Below are positions 36,381-45,900 of a DNA stretch of 64,000 bases, one piece after another. Both the position numbers and the translations under genes were made by a program. The notes beneath the pieces were generated by a model. That model saw only the letters and a list, made by a program, of their open reading frames with translations. It was not told where the DNA came from and ran no database searches. Origin of the DNA: Streptomyces sp. V1I1. Lineage in GTDB: Bacteria; Actinomycetota; Actinomycetes; Streptomycetales; Streptomycetaceae. Where the stretch lies: the NCBI RefSeq assembly GCF_030817355.1, contig NZ_JAUSZH010000001.1, forward strand, positions 5,580,501 to 5,644,500, given 5' to 3'. Each line of letters begins with the position of its first letter. Position 1 is the first letter of the stretch.

Positions 36381-38660
36381 CTACTCGTCCTTCTCGTCCT
36401 TCGGGGCGTAGATCTCCCGGTCCATGTGCATCGTGACGGTGAGGTGCGGGTGGGCCTTGGCCCACTTCCAGCCCGTCACCGTGGAGTTGATGTCGCTCAC
36501 GAACACATGGTCGGCGAGGTCGAGCCGCAGCTCCGGAAGGGCGGCGCGTTTGGCCACACGGGACAGCAGCTGCGGCCGGATCTCCCGGTATCCACGGTTG
36601 AAGATCTTCTTGTGGAAGGCGTTGGCGGCCCTGGTGTGCGCCCGCTGGACGGACGCGACGGCGAGCTCGGGAGTGATCGACTTGCGGTTACGGGCGGCCA
36701 CCCTGCGGGCCTTGCGCAGCACCGCGCGCGGGGCGCGGTAGACGAGGAAGCGCTCGCCGCGTGGGATGCGCAGCTTCTTCTCGGCGGCCTCGATGCTCAC
36801 TACGGGGACGCGGGAGTCCAGCTGCGCGCGCTGCCAGAACTGGCCCGCCCTGCCCGAGACCAGGGTGACCTCGACGCCCACCTCGGTCAGGTAGTTGGCG
36901 AAGTCGACGATGCGGCGCGGCTTGCCGGGCGGCGTCAGCGCGAGGATGACCGCGCGGCCGACCGGCTCGGTGCTCTCAGGGGCTTTCTCGTCCTGCTTCT
37001 GAGTGACCGTCGGGGCGCTCTCGGCGGGCTGCTCGGGCTGCTCGGGCTGCTCGGGCTGCTCGGCCAGGGCCGGGAGGGGCACCTGTGCGGCGGGGAGCGG
37101 GGTGCCCTCGTAGACCGAGAGGAGCTGCTTGGCCACCGCCTCCGTGCCGAACCGGCTCTCCAGCACCTCACGGGCCGCCGGCAGGTCGATCCCGGCCGCG
37201 TCCTTCCTGAGCTGCCAGTAGGCGTCGGCGATGACCCTGGGGTCCTTGCTGACGTCCATGAACGCGCCGGCCTTGGACTCGATGCCGGCCAGGCTCTCCT
37301 GCGGGCCGCCGCTGCGTGTGGCGAGGACGGGCAGGCCGGCGGCGACGGCCTCCACGACCGTCATACCGAACGTCTCGCCCTTGCTCGCGTGCACGAGCAG
37401 ATCGTGCTTGTGCATCAGCGCGTTGACGTCCTCGGGGGACACGGGCGGCAGGATGCTGACGCGGTCGCCGAGGCCGAGCTGCTCGGCGCGGGCGACGAGG
37501 TCATCCTCGCGGGGGCCGTGGCCGACCAGGGTGAGCTTCGCCCGCGGCTCCTTCTTCGCCACCAGAGCGAAGGCTTCGAGCAGTTCGTCGACGCCCTTCG
37601 GCTTGATCAGCCGGCCGACGTACAGCCAGCTGAGCAGCTCGGCCGAGCGCTCCGGGCCAGGCGTGAAGCGACCGAAGTCGATCATGTTCGGTACGACGCT
37701 GAGCTTGTGCGCGTACGCCGGGAACTCCGCGGCGATCTGCTCCCGCAGCCGGGAGCTGACGCACAGGAACGCGTCCGCCCGCTCCAGCACCTCGCCGTAC
37801 AGCTCCAGGGCGGCGGGCTGCGCGAATACCTTGTCGAGGAACGAGGAGTGCTCGGTGACGACCACGCGCGCGTCGGGCCTGGCCAGGTGCAGAGCCAGCA
37901 CGCCGCCGTAGATGCCGGTGTGGGCGTGGACGAGTGGGGCCTCGATCTTGCCCGTGGGCAGCGCGGGGAGCAGGGCCTTCTCCTGGGCGGCGACCCAGGG
38001 GCTGTAGTTCTTGCGGTGGGTGAGCGGCACGGGGATCCGGACGACGGTGCCCTCTGCGGACTCCACGACGGGGATGAGGTCCGAGCGCTCCTGGAGGCGG
38101 TCCACGGTGACCTTGATCGCGTCATTGAGCGCGGGGTGCGCCCGGCCCGACCAGTCCTCGGTGTGCAGGACGGTGACCCGGTCGAACTGGCCGGCCACCG
38201 CTGCCGTCATCGCCTGGACGAACGATCCGGCGTACGGGTTGTTCGGCGAGGGGTACCAGGGGGTGATCACGGCGAGGTCCGAAGGCTCCGCGGTGTGACC
38301 GTCCGTGTTGGCGGGCTCCAGCTCGAGCGTGAGCTCCGGCCGCCGCCGGATGGCCGCCCAGGCCGTCGGCAGTGCGTGTGCGTCACCGGCGATCAGCCGC
38401 TCGGCCGTGGCGAAGGGCCCCGACTTGTCGCCGACCAGCTTCTTCGCGGCGGGCCATGCCGAGCCGTGCTTGTCGAGGGAGAGCCGTACGACTTCCACGC
38501 CGTCCAGGCGCGAGAGGTCGTCGGCGGTCTCCGCCCACTCCTCACAGTCCGCGACGACCAGCACGACCTGCGAGCCGGAGGACGCAAGTTCCTTGACATG
38601 CTCGCGTGCTGCCCGTACCCGGTACGTTCCGAGCGCGAGATAGAGCACGTGGCTTTTCAT
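36381..38660 (-). CDS. Large fused glycosyltransferase (family 4 core with extra N- and C-terminal domains)
   Basis: A 759-residue protein from the ATG at 38660 (GAAGGGAA upstream; the ATG at 38681 would add seven residues). It has three parts: an N-terminal segment of about 115 residues beginning VLYLALGTYRVRAAREHVKE; a GT-4 core (about 125-540) with LAVITPWYPSPNNPYAGSFV, TEHSSFLDKVF and ETFGMTVVEAVAAGLPVLAT; and a basic C-terminal domain (about 580-755). A linker with four EQP repeats joins the last two. The core and C-terminal domain are paralogous to the separate genes at 33038-34244 and 34254-34817. It is co-oriented with the acetyltransferase gene 108 bases upstream. Confidence 0.86.
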   Translation of the reverse strand: MKSHVLYLALGTYRVRAAREHVKELASSGSQVVLVVADCEEWAETADDLSRLDGVEVVRLSLDKHGSAWPAAKKLVGDKSGPFATAERLIAGDAHALPTAWAAIRRRPELTLELEPANTDGHTAEPSDLAVITPWYPSPNNPYAGSFVQAMTAAVAGQFDRVTVLHTEDWSGRAHPALNDAIKVTVDRLQERSDLIPVVESAEGTVVRIPVPLTHRKNYSPWVAAQEKALLPALPTGKIEAPLVHAHTGIYGGVLALHLARPDARVVVTEHSSFLDKVFAQPAALELYGEVLERADAFLCVSSRLREQIAAEFPAYAHKLSVVPNMIDFGRFTPGPERSAELLSWLYVGRLIKPKGVDELLEAFALVAKKEPRAKLTLVGHGPREDDLVARAEQLGLGDRVSILPPVSPEDVNALMHKHDLLVHASKGETFGMTVVEAVAAGLPVLATRSGGPQESLAGIESKAGAFMDVSKDPRVIADAYWQLRKDAAGIDLPAAREVLESRFGTEAVAKQLLSVYEGTPLPAAQVPLPALAEQPEQPEQPEQPAESAPTVTQKQDEKAPESTEPVGRAVILALTPPGKPRRIVDFANYLTEVGVEVTLVSGRAGQFWQRAQLDSRVPVVSIEAAEKKLRIPRGERFLVYRAPRAVLRKARRVAARNRKSITPELAVASVQRAHTRAANAFHKKIFNRGYREIRPQLLSRVAKRAALPELRLDLADHVFVSDINSTVTGWKWAKAHPHLTVTMHMDREIYAPKDEKDE

Positions 38661-38771
38661 CTGGTTCCCTTCGCACAACATGACGCAGGGCCCCAGGGTA
38701 TCGAAGCCCGGGGCGGGCTCTGCGGCGAGGAGAGGGTGGGAGGAGGGAGGTGGTGGCGAGCCGGACGGGTG

Positions 38772-39371
38772 TCAGCTCCGGTCGTCGAGGACGCCGTCCT
38801 TCTCCACATACACCGCGCCGGTCTGCGGGCACTCCCACACGCCGGACTCGTCCGCACGCTCCATCAGACGGACGCCGGCCTTGCCGACCCAGCCGATCTG
38901 CCGGGCGGGCACGCCGACGACCAGCGCGAAATCCGGTACGTCCTTGGTGACGACCGCGCCCGCCGCGACCATGGACCAGCGCCCGATCCGCACCGGGGCG
39001 ACACACACCGAACGTGCGCCGATCGAGGCACCGTCGGCGATCTTCACGCCCACGGCCTCCCAGTCGCCACCGCGCTTCTGCTTGCCCTCGGGGTCGACGG
39101 AACGCGGGTTGTGGTCGTTGGTGAGCACCACGGCGGGACCGATGAAGACACCGTCGCCGAGCTCGGCGGGCTCATAGACCAGCGCGTAGTTCTGCAGCTT
39201 GCAGTTGTCGCCCATCGTGACGCCGGTGCCGACGTAGGCACCCCGCCCCACCACACAGCCCTCGCCGAGCCGCGCGCCCTCACGGATCTGGGCGAGCTCC
39301 CAGACGCTGCTCCCGGCGCCGATCTCGGCGGTCTCGTCGACCTGGGCGGTGGGCTGGACCCTGTAGCTCAC
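38772..39371 (-). CDS. wbpD: Left-handed beta-helix acetyltransferase, WbpD-like
   Basis: A 199-residue hexapeptide-repeat acyltransferase. Successive turns are visible (ETAEIGAGSSVWELAQIREG, GEGCVVGRGAYVGTGVTMGD), followed by LTNDHNPR with the catalytic-type histidine and AAGAVVTKDVPDFALVVGVPA. The C-terminal 25 residues contain WECPQTG, a feature common in WbpD-type enzymes. It should acetylate the 3-amino group made by the WbpE homologue, using acetyl-CoA. The start is the GTG at 39371 after AAAGG; an in-frame GTG at 39386 is possible. Confidence 0.86.
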   Translation of the reverse strand: MSYRVQPTAQVDETAEIGAGSSVWELAQIREGARLGEGCVVGRGAYVGTGVTMGDNCKLQNYALVYEPAELGDGVFIGPAVVLTNDHNPRSVDPEGKQKRGGDWEAVGVKIADGASIGARSVCVAPVRIGRWSMVAAGAVVTKDVPDFALVVGVPARQIGWVGKAGVRLMERADESGVWECPQTGAVYVEKDGVLDDRS

Positions 39372-39781
39372 TGTGCTGCCTTTCACGCGGGGCTTGGCGG
39401 GCTGAGCATACGTGGCCCGCCGAGTGAGGAACCAATGATGTCTGCGAAGGCAATGTGACCAATCTGTGATCACGTGGAGACGATCATGTCCGACATGTGT
39501 TCTTGTGCAGGTCCATGACACATGGAAAAGTCCTCCTCCGCTTCTACGGGCTGGTTGGGGTTGGGGAACGTCAGGTCCGGGGTGGGGAAGCGCAACTGGG
39601 GTGCTTCGGCGCGGTGTGCGCCGACCGTGTCGTCGGCCTGCGCGGCACCCACACCTTCTCCTCACAACCGCCCGGAGGCGGGGGGTTCTCCGGACGACGC
39701 GGTCCGGTGACGCCTCCATCGGTCATTTGAGGTTCCCGCCGGCTTCTCACAGTCCGGCGCGGACGGAGTGTGGGGGAAACG
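39372..39781. promoter_or_regulatory. Divergent intergenic region between the acetyltransferase and the FG-GAP genes
   Basis: A 410-base region without a convincing gene that must hold promoters for both directions. Two small inverted repeats stand near the middle: CATGTC-C-GACATG at 39486-39498 and TCCATG-ACA-CATGGA at 39511-39525. They are 12 bases apart and could be binding sites for one regulator. The part nearer 39781 is GC-rich; a GGGGGAAA ribosome binding site ends it. Confidence 0.4.
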
Positions 39782-41339
39782 ATGCCGCGGGTCGGTAAAC
39801 GTACGGGCCGGGGGGTGATGGCCGTCGCTCTGGCGGCCGTCCTCTCCGTGCTGGGGCAGGGAGCGGCAGTGACGCCGCAGGCGGTGGCGGCCACGGCCTG
39901 TGCCGGGGCACAGTCCGACTTCAACGGCGACGGAATCCGCGACGTCGCCATCGCCGACCCGGAGGCCACCGTCTCCGGGAAGGAGCGGGCAGGGCTCATC
40001 CGCATTGTGTACGGCGGCGGCAAGGGCACCTTCGAACTGTCGCAGGACTCGCCCGAGGTCTCCGACGGAGCGGAGACGGGCGACCAGTTCGGCTTCTCGT
40101 TCGCCGTGTACGACGCCAATCTCGACGGCTGCAGCGACATCGCCGTGGGCATCCCGTACGAGGACATCAACCTGGTCGGCAACACCATCAAGGACGCCGG
40201 CCTGGTCCACCTCATCTACGGCTCGCCGGCCGGCATCGCCTCGGGCGGCCAGGGGAGCTACGGCTTCCGGCAGGGCTCCGACGGCAAGCTCGGCGGCGGC
40301 TACGAGGCCGAGGACTGGGTCGGATACGCCGTCGCCGCGGGCAAGTCCGCGACCGGTTTCCCCTTCCTGGTGATCGGGGTCCCCGGCGAGGACGGCGCGG
40401 GCGGCGCCGACATGGGGATGATCCACTATGTCTACGGCACCGCGTACGACGTGGCGAGCGTCTCCCAGGACACCACCGGTGTCTGGGAGGAGGCCGAGGC
40501 GTACGACCGGTTCGGGGCGTCCATCTCCGCCACCGACCGGCACTTCGTGGTCGGGGCCCCCGGCGAGTCGATCGGAGCCGTGGAGTCCGCGGGCGGCGTC
40601 ATCGCCTTCCGCCCGTCCATCAACTCCCTCGGAGTCCCCGACCCGCTGTTCGGCATGGGGCAGGGACGCACTCCTGGGCCCGACACCGCCGCCCAGGTCG
40701 ACGACCGCTACGGCACATCGCTGGCGACGGCGCCGTACCGGCCCGCCAGCGCGGCCACCACGACCGACTCGCTGCTCGCCGTGGGCGTACCCGGCGAGGA
40801 CCTGTCGACCACGGTCGACGCCGGTGCGGTGCACCTCTACCACATCAAGGCCGACGGCACCGTCACGCTGCTCAAGTGGATCGACCAGAACCAGCCCGGT
40901 GTCGAGGGCGACACTGAGGCCGGCGACTTCTTCGGGCAGCGACTCGCGGCCGTCAACACCGCCACCAACGTGGTCAGTACCGCCACGACCATGCGCCTCG
41001 CCGTCGGAGTACCGGGCCGAGGAGTCCACCGAGGAGTTCCCGGAGGAGGGCGGCGTACAGCTGTTCTCGATGCTCGGCGAGCCCGGCGCCGCCGACAGCT
41101 GGATCGCACCCGGCGACGGCATTCCGTCCCCCCGGGCTCCCCGCACGCTCGTCGGCATGGGCCTCGGCGCGAGCCCGGCCTCGCTCTACGTAGGCATTCC
41201 CTACGGGCCCGCCGAGGGAAGGGCCGTCCACGCCTTCGCGTGGAACACGCCGAACGGCGGTGCGCCCACCCAGACCTGGAAGCCGGGCGAAGGCGGAATC
41301 CCGGCGGAGAACGTTGCGTTCGGCGCGCTCGTGCGCTGA
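39782..41339 (+). pseudogene. Secreted FG-GAP (integrin-like beta-propeller) protein, frameshifted near its end
   Basis: The ATG at 39782 starts a protein with a signal peptide (GVMAVALAAVLSVLGQGAAV, cleavage near AVAATA) and six or seven FG-GAP-type repeats, each with a calcium-loop-like start (DFNGDGIRDVAIADP) and a VGVPGED-type core. After VGVPG at 41017 the frame breaks. The homologous sequence (EESTEEFPEEGGVQLFSM to the stop at 41339) continues one base later, so one extra C is present at 41017/41018. The tandem paralogue downstream reads VGVPGEESSEEHPEKGGVQI without a break. About 518 residues would result if corrected. The family's beta-propellers bind proteins or glycans outside the cell. 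Confidence 0.85.
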
Positions 41340-41373
41340 CAGCGCAGGTAAAAGTGAGAGGGGAAACATCTCA

Positions 41374-42945
41374 GTGACCAGTCCAACGCGCCCGCTACCG
41401 GGCGCGATTCGACGGCGTACCGCCGGCGGCGCGAGTGCTGTCGTCCTGACAGCCTTCGCGCTCTGCTTCGGGCCCGGAACGCCCCTGACACCGCCCGCGG
41501 CGGCCATCGCCGCCGGCTGCTCGGGCGTGGAGTCGGACTTCAACGGTGACGGTGTGCGCGACACCGCGATCGCGGACCCCGAGGCGACCGTCGCGGGCGT
41601 ACAGCGGGCCGGACTCGTCCGCGTCGTGTACGGCGGTGGCAAGGGCACCCTGGAGCTCTCGCAGGAGACGGCCTCAGTGCCCGGCGCCGCCGAGGCGGGC
41701 GACCAGTACGGGTACGCGCTCGCCGTCTACGACGCCGACGCGGACGGCTGCAGCGATCTCGCCGTCGGAATGCCCTATGAGGACATCTCGACCAACGCCG
41801 ACGCGGGCGGGGTGCAGATCGTCTACGGCTCCCCGACCGGCATCGGCGGCGGCAAGGCCGTCAAGGAGCACATCCAGGGCGAGACCGCGACGCTCGGTGG
41901 TGCCGCCGAGGCGGGAGACTGGACCGGCTACGCGCTGGCCGCGGGCAAGTCGTCCGCCGGCACGCCGTATCTGCTGATCGGCTCTCCGGGCGAGTCGATC
42001 GGCACGGTCGAGGACGCCGGGGCGTTCTTCTACGTCTCCGGCACCGCGCAGACCGTCGTCGGGATCCACCAGGACACCGAGGCCGGCGGAGCGGTGCCGG
42101 GTGTGGCGGAAATCGACGACCGGTTCGGTGCGTCACTCGCCGCGACGCCCACCCACTTCGCCGTCGGTACGCCGGGCGAGGCGCTCGGCACGACGACCTT
42201 CGCCGGAGGCGTCGCGGTCTTCAGCCACACCCTCGTGTCCGGCTATCCGAAGCCGCTGGTCGGACTGGGCCAGGACCAGGACGCCGTCCAGGGCGCCGAG
42301 GAGGTCGGCGACGGCTTCGGTACGTCGCTCGCGATGGTTCCGTACCGCCCTTCCGGCGCCACCTCGACCACGGAGTCCCTGCTCGCGGTCGGCGTTCCGG
42401 GCGAGGACCTGTCCACCACCGTCGACGCGGGCGCCGTCCAGGTGTTCCGGGTCACGGCCTCGGGGAGCTTCACGCAGACCGCGTGGATCGACCAGAACGC
42501 CGAGGGTGTGGACGAGGAGGCCGAGGCCGGCGACTTCTTCGGACAGCGGGTGGCCGCGGCCAACTCGTCGCCGAACACGGTCGCTTCCGCCACCACGACG
42601 CGGCTTGCGGTCGGCGTGCCCGGCGAGGAGTCCTCGGAGGAGCACCCGGAAAAGGGCGGGGTACAGATCTTCCCGCTGGTCGGCGCAGTCGGCGCGTCCG
42701 ACAACTGGATCGACCCGGGCTACGGGATTCCGTCCCAGCCCGCCCCCCGGCAGCTCGCCGGGATGAGCCTGGCGAGCAGCCCGTCATTGCTGTACGTGGG
42801 CATGCCCTACGGCCCCGCCGACGGCCACGCGGTCTACGGATTCCCGTGGAACGTGGCGTCCGGTGGTGCCCCCACACAGACCTGGAAGCCCGGCGAGGCC
42901 GGAATCCCCGCGGGTGACGTCGCGTTCGGAGCGGCGGTCCGTTGA
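41374..42945 (+). CDS. Secreted FG-GAP repeat beta-propeller protein
   Basis: A 523-residue intact paralogue of the preceding gene. A signal peptide (SAVVLTAFALCFGPGTPLTP) is followed by six to seven FG-GAP repeats, for instance DFNGDGVRDTAIADPEAT, GDQYGYALAVYDADADGCSD and DDRFGASLAATPTHFAVGTP. The C-terminus (TQTWKPGEAGIPAGDVAFG) is shared with its neighbour. The start is the GTG at 41374 after GAGGGGAAA. The next gene starts on the last base of its stop codon, indicating translational coupling. It probably acts as an extracellular binding protein. Confidence 0.88.
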   Translation: MTSPTRPLPGAIRRRTAGGASAVVLTAFALCFGPGTPLTPPAAAIAAGCSGVESDFNGDGVRDTAIADPEATVAGVQRAGLVRVVYGGGKGTLELSQETASVPGAAEAGDQYGYALAVYDADADGCSDLAVGMPYEDISTNADAGGVQIVYGSPTGIGGGKAVKEHIQGETATLGGAAEAGDWTGYALAAGKSSAGTPYLLIGSPGESIGTVEDAGAFFYVSGTAQTVVGIHQDTEAGGAVPGVAEIDDRFGASLAATPTHFAVGTPGEALGTTTFAGGVAVFSHTLVSGYPKPLVGLGQDQDAVQGAEEVGDGFGTSLAMVPYRPSGATSTTESLLAVGVPGEDLSTTVDAGAVQVFRVTASGSFTQTAWIDQNAEGVDEEAEAGDFFGQRVAAANSSPNTVASATTTRLAVGVPGEESSEEHPEKGGVQIFPLVGAVGASDNWIDPGYGIPSQPAPRQLAGMSLASSPSLLYVGMPYGPADGHAVYGFPWNVASGGAPTQTWKPGEAGIPAGDVAFGAAVR

Positions 42946-45900
42946 TGAGCGACATGGAGAGTGGACGCGTGTCCAGACGAATAAGGCGCAGCCTCGTGCT
43001 GCGTGGCGCGGTGGCCGCTGTGGCAGCGGGCGCTGTATTGACCGGTGGCTTCACGGCCCTGCCGGGCAACTCCGAGGCCAAGGAGCCCGGGCAGACATCG
43101 GTCGCTTCCGGCAAGCCGGTGCAGACGGAGAACCAGGCACTCGCGGCGGCGAAGAAGAGCGGTAAGAAGGTCGAAGTCCTCGGGATGCGCACCGCGCGCC
43201 GGGAGATCTTCGCCGAGCCCAACGGCACCTTCACGGCCCGTGAGTACACAGATCCCATCCGCACCGTGCAGAGCGGCAAGTGGGTCGACATCGACAAGAC
43301 CCTGGTGAAGCGGTCGGACGGCAGCGTGGGGCCGAAGGCGGCCGCCGTGGCCCTGTCGTTCTCCGGGGGCCAGGCGGGCAAGCCGTTCGTCACCATGAAC
43401 CAGGCGGGCCGCGAGCTGTCCCTGACCTGGCCGTACGGCAAGCTGTCGGCTCCGGTGATCAAGGGGGAGACGGCCACCTATGTGGACGCGCTGCCCGGAG
43501 TCGACCTGACGGTCCGGGCCGAGGCGGACGGGTTCGGCCACCTGCTGGTCGTCAAGACCCCAGAAGCCGCGGCCAACCCGAAGCTGGCCAGGCTTGACCT
43601 GGGGCTGAAGGCCGACGGCCTCAAGATCAAGGAAGACGCCTCCGGCGCCCTGAAGGCCGAGGACGCCGCGGTGGGCGGCACCGTCTTCGAGGCCGGCAAG
43701 CCGGCCATGTGGGACTCGGCCGCCGTCAAGGAGGCCGCGGCCAAGCCCCAGGGCCCCAAGGCGGTCGCCAAGGCGCTTTCCGCGTCCGCCGCCGCTGCCG
43801 AGCCGGCTCCCTCGGTCGCGCCGGCACCCGCCCTGGCCGGTCCGGGCGGTGGCGGCAAGACCGCGTCGCTGGGCATCGAACTGGGCAAGGGCAAGCTGTC
43901 GCTCGTCCCCGACCAGAAGCTGCTCAAGGCGAAGGACACCGTCTTCCCGGTCGTCATCGACCCCATCCAGCGCACCACTTCGCGTACGGCCTGGACCGGC
44001 GTGATGTCCGGCATGCCGAGTGAGCAGGACTGGAAGTACTCCGACAGCGCCGGCGTCGGCAAGTGCCCGACCGACTACAACCCGGTCTCCTGCAACGGTG
44101 TCGGCGTACGGCGTCTGCTCTTCACCATGCCGGTGTCGTTCTACAAGGGGAAGCAGATCCTGGGCGCGAGCTTCTCCGCCCGCGTCGCGCACATCTACAG
44201 CGCGTCCCCGACCGCCGAGCCCATCCGGCTGTACCGGATCGGCGGCAAGAACTACACCATCACCTCCTCCAGCAACTGGTCCAACACCCAGGACGACTGG
44301 ACGGACCACATCGGGACCGTCGACAAGGCCATCTCGCCGACGTCCTGCTCCAGCCAGGCGAACCTGCACTTCGAGAGCGGCTCCACCGGTGAGCTCACCA
44401 GCGAGGTGCGGACCGCGGCGAACGAAGGCTGGTCGTCGATGACGCTGGGTCTGCGCGCCGCCGACGAGAGCCGGTTCGCGGAGTGGAAGCGGATCTGCGG
44501 CAACGCGTACCTGTCGATCAGCTACAACAACCTGCCGCGGAAGATCACCACGCTGTCCAGCGACCCGGGCGGTATCTGCGACACGGGCGCCGGCCGGCCG
44601 TACGCCGAGGTGCCGCCGAAGCTGCAGGCCGTGGCGAGCGACCCCGACCACGCGAACGGCCAGACCGACAAGGTCAAGGTCGAGTTCAAGGTGGAGTGGA
44701 CGGACCCGGTCTCCAAGGAGGCGAAGAGCTACACGTATCTCACTCCCTCCTGGCTGGCGCCGACCCCCAACACCAAGTTCACCCACACGGTGAAGTCGAC
44801 GATCCCGCAGAACACGGTCATCTACTGGAGCGCGCGGGCGTACGACGGTGACGGCTACGGTCCATGGAGCTATGACGGCGACACCACTCGCTGCGAGTTC
44901 ATGTACGACAGGACGCTCCCCGGCAAGCCGAATGTGCTCTCCAAGCAGTACCCGTCCGACACCGTCTACCACGACGGTGTGGGTACCTACGGCACTTTCA
45001 CCTTCTCGCCGAACCCCAATGACTCGGTGCCGGACACCGATGTCGTGAAGTACCGGTACGCGTTCGACAGCACGGCCAGCCCGGCCACCACCATCAACGC
45101 CGCGACGGCCGGCGGCCCCGCCTCGGTGAACTGGATGCCGACGCGCTCCGGCCGCCACTGGGTGGATGTCATCGCGGTCGACAAGGCCGAGAACCCCAGC
45201 ACCAAGGCGCACTACGAGTTCCTGGTGACCGAGGGCACGCCGGTCGCCGGCCAGTGGAACTTCGCCGACGGTGCGGGCAGCACCGAAGCCCACGACGAGA
45301 CAGGTGAGTTCTCGGCGGACGCCGGCACCGGCATCAGCTTCGGCGTCGAAGGCCCCGGCGGAAAGGCCGACTCGGCCGCTCGCTTCGACGGCTCCGGCAA
45401 CGCCTTCGCCGACGCCAACGAGACGGTGCTCGACTCCTCGAAGAGCTTCAGCGTCAGCGCCTGGGTCCGTCCGACGGCCCTCGACCGCGACATGACGATC
45501 GTGAGCCAGGACGGCACCGGTGAGCCCGGCTTCACCCTCGGCTACGACCACACGGTCGGCACCTGGTCGTTCTCCGTACCGGTCACCGACGTCGACTCGC
45601 TCGGCAAGTGGAAGGCCGTGTCCACCGGAGTCTCCGTGGTCAAGGACCAGTGGGTCCTGCTGACCGGCGTGTACGACGCGCAGAAGAGCGAGCTGCGGCT
45701 GTACATCAACAAGGACTCAAAGGGCGTCGCCCAGCGGCGCTCGGTGTGGAAGTCGTACGGTCCGCTCCAGATCGGCCGCTCCACGGCCAAGAGCGGCTAC
45801 CGGGACAACTTCGTCGGTGACCTCGCCGAGGTCCGGGTCTTCGACCGGGTGCTGCCCGCGGCGCAGGTCGCGGAGCTCATGACGGTCAAGCCGGACCGCA

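Noticed and set aside
37030..37070. Short tandem repeats suggestive of a CRISPR or microsatellite
   Set aside because: These are four in-frame EQP codon repeats in a protein linker; there are no spacers.
36426..39458. A 1010-codon plus-strand frame opposite the fused glycosyltransferase and the acetyltransferase
   Set aside because: No recognisable domain, and it crosses two well-supported genes on the other strand.
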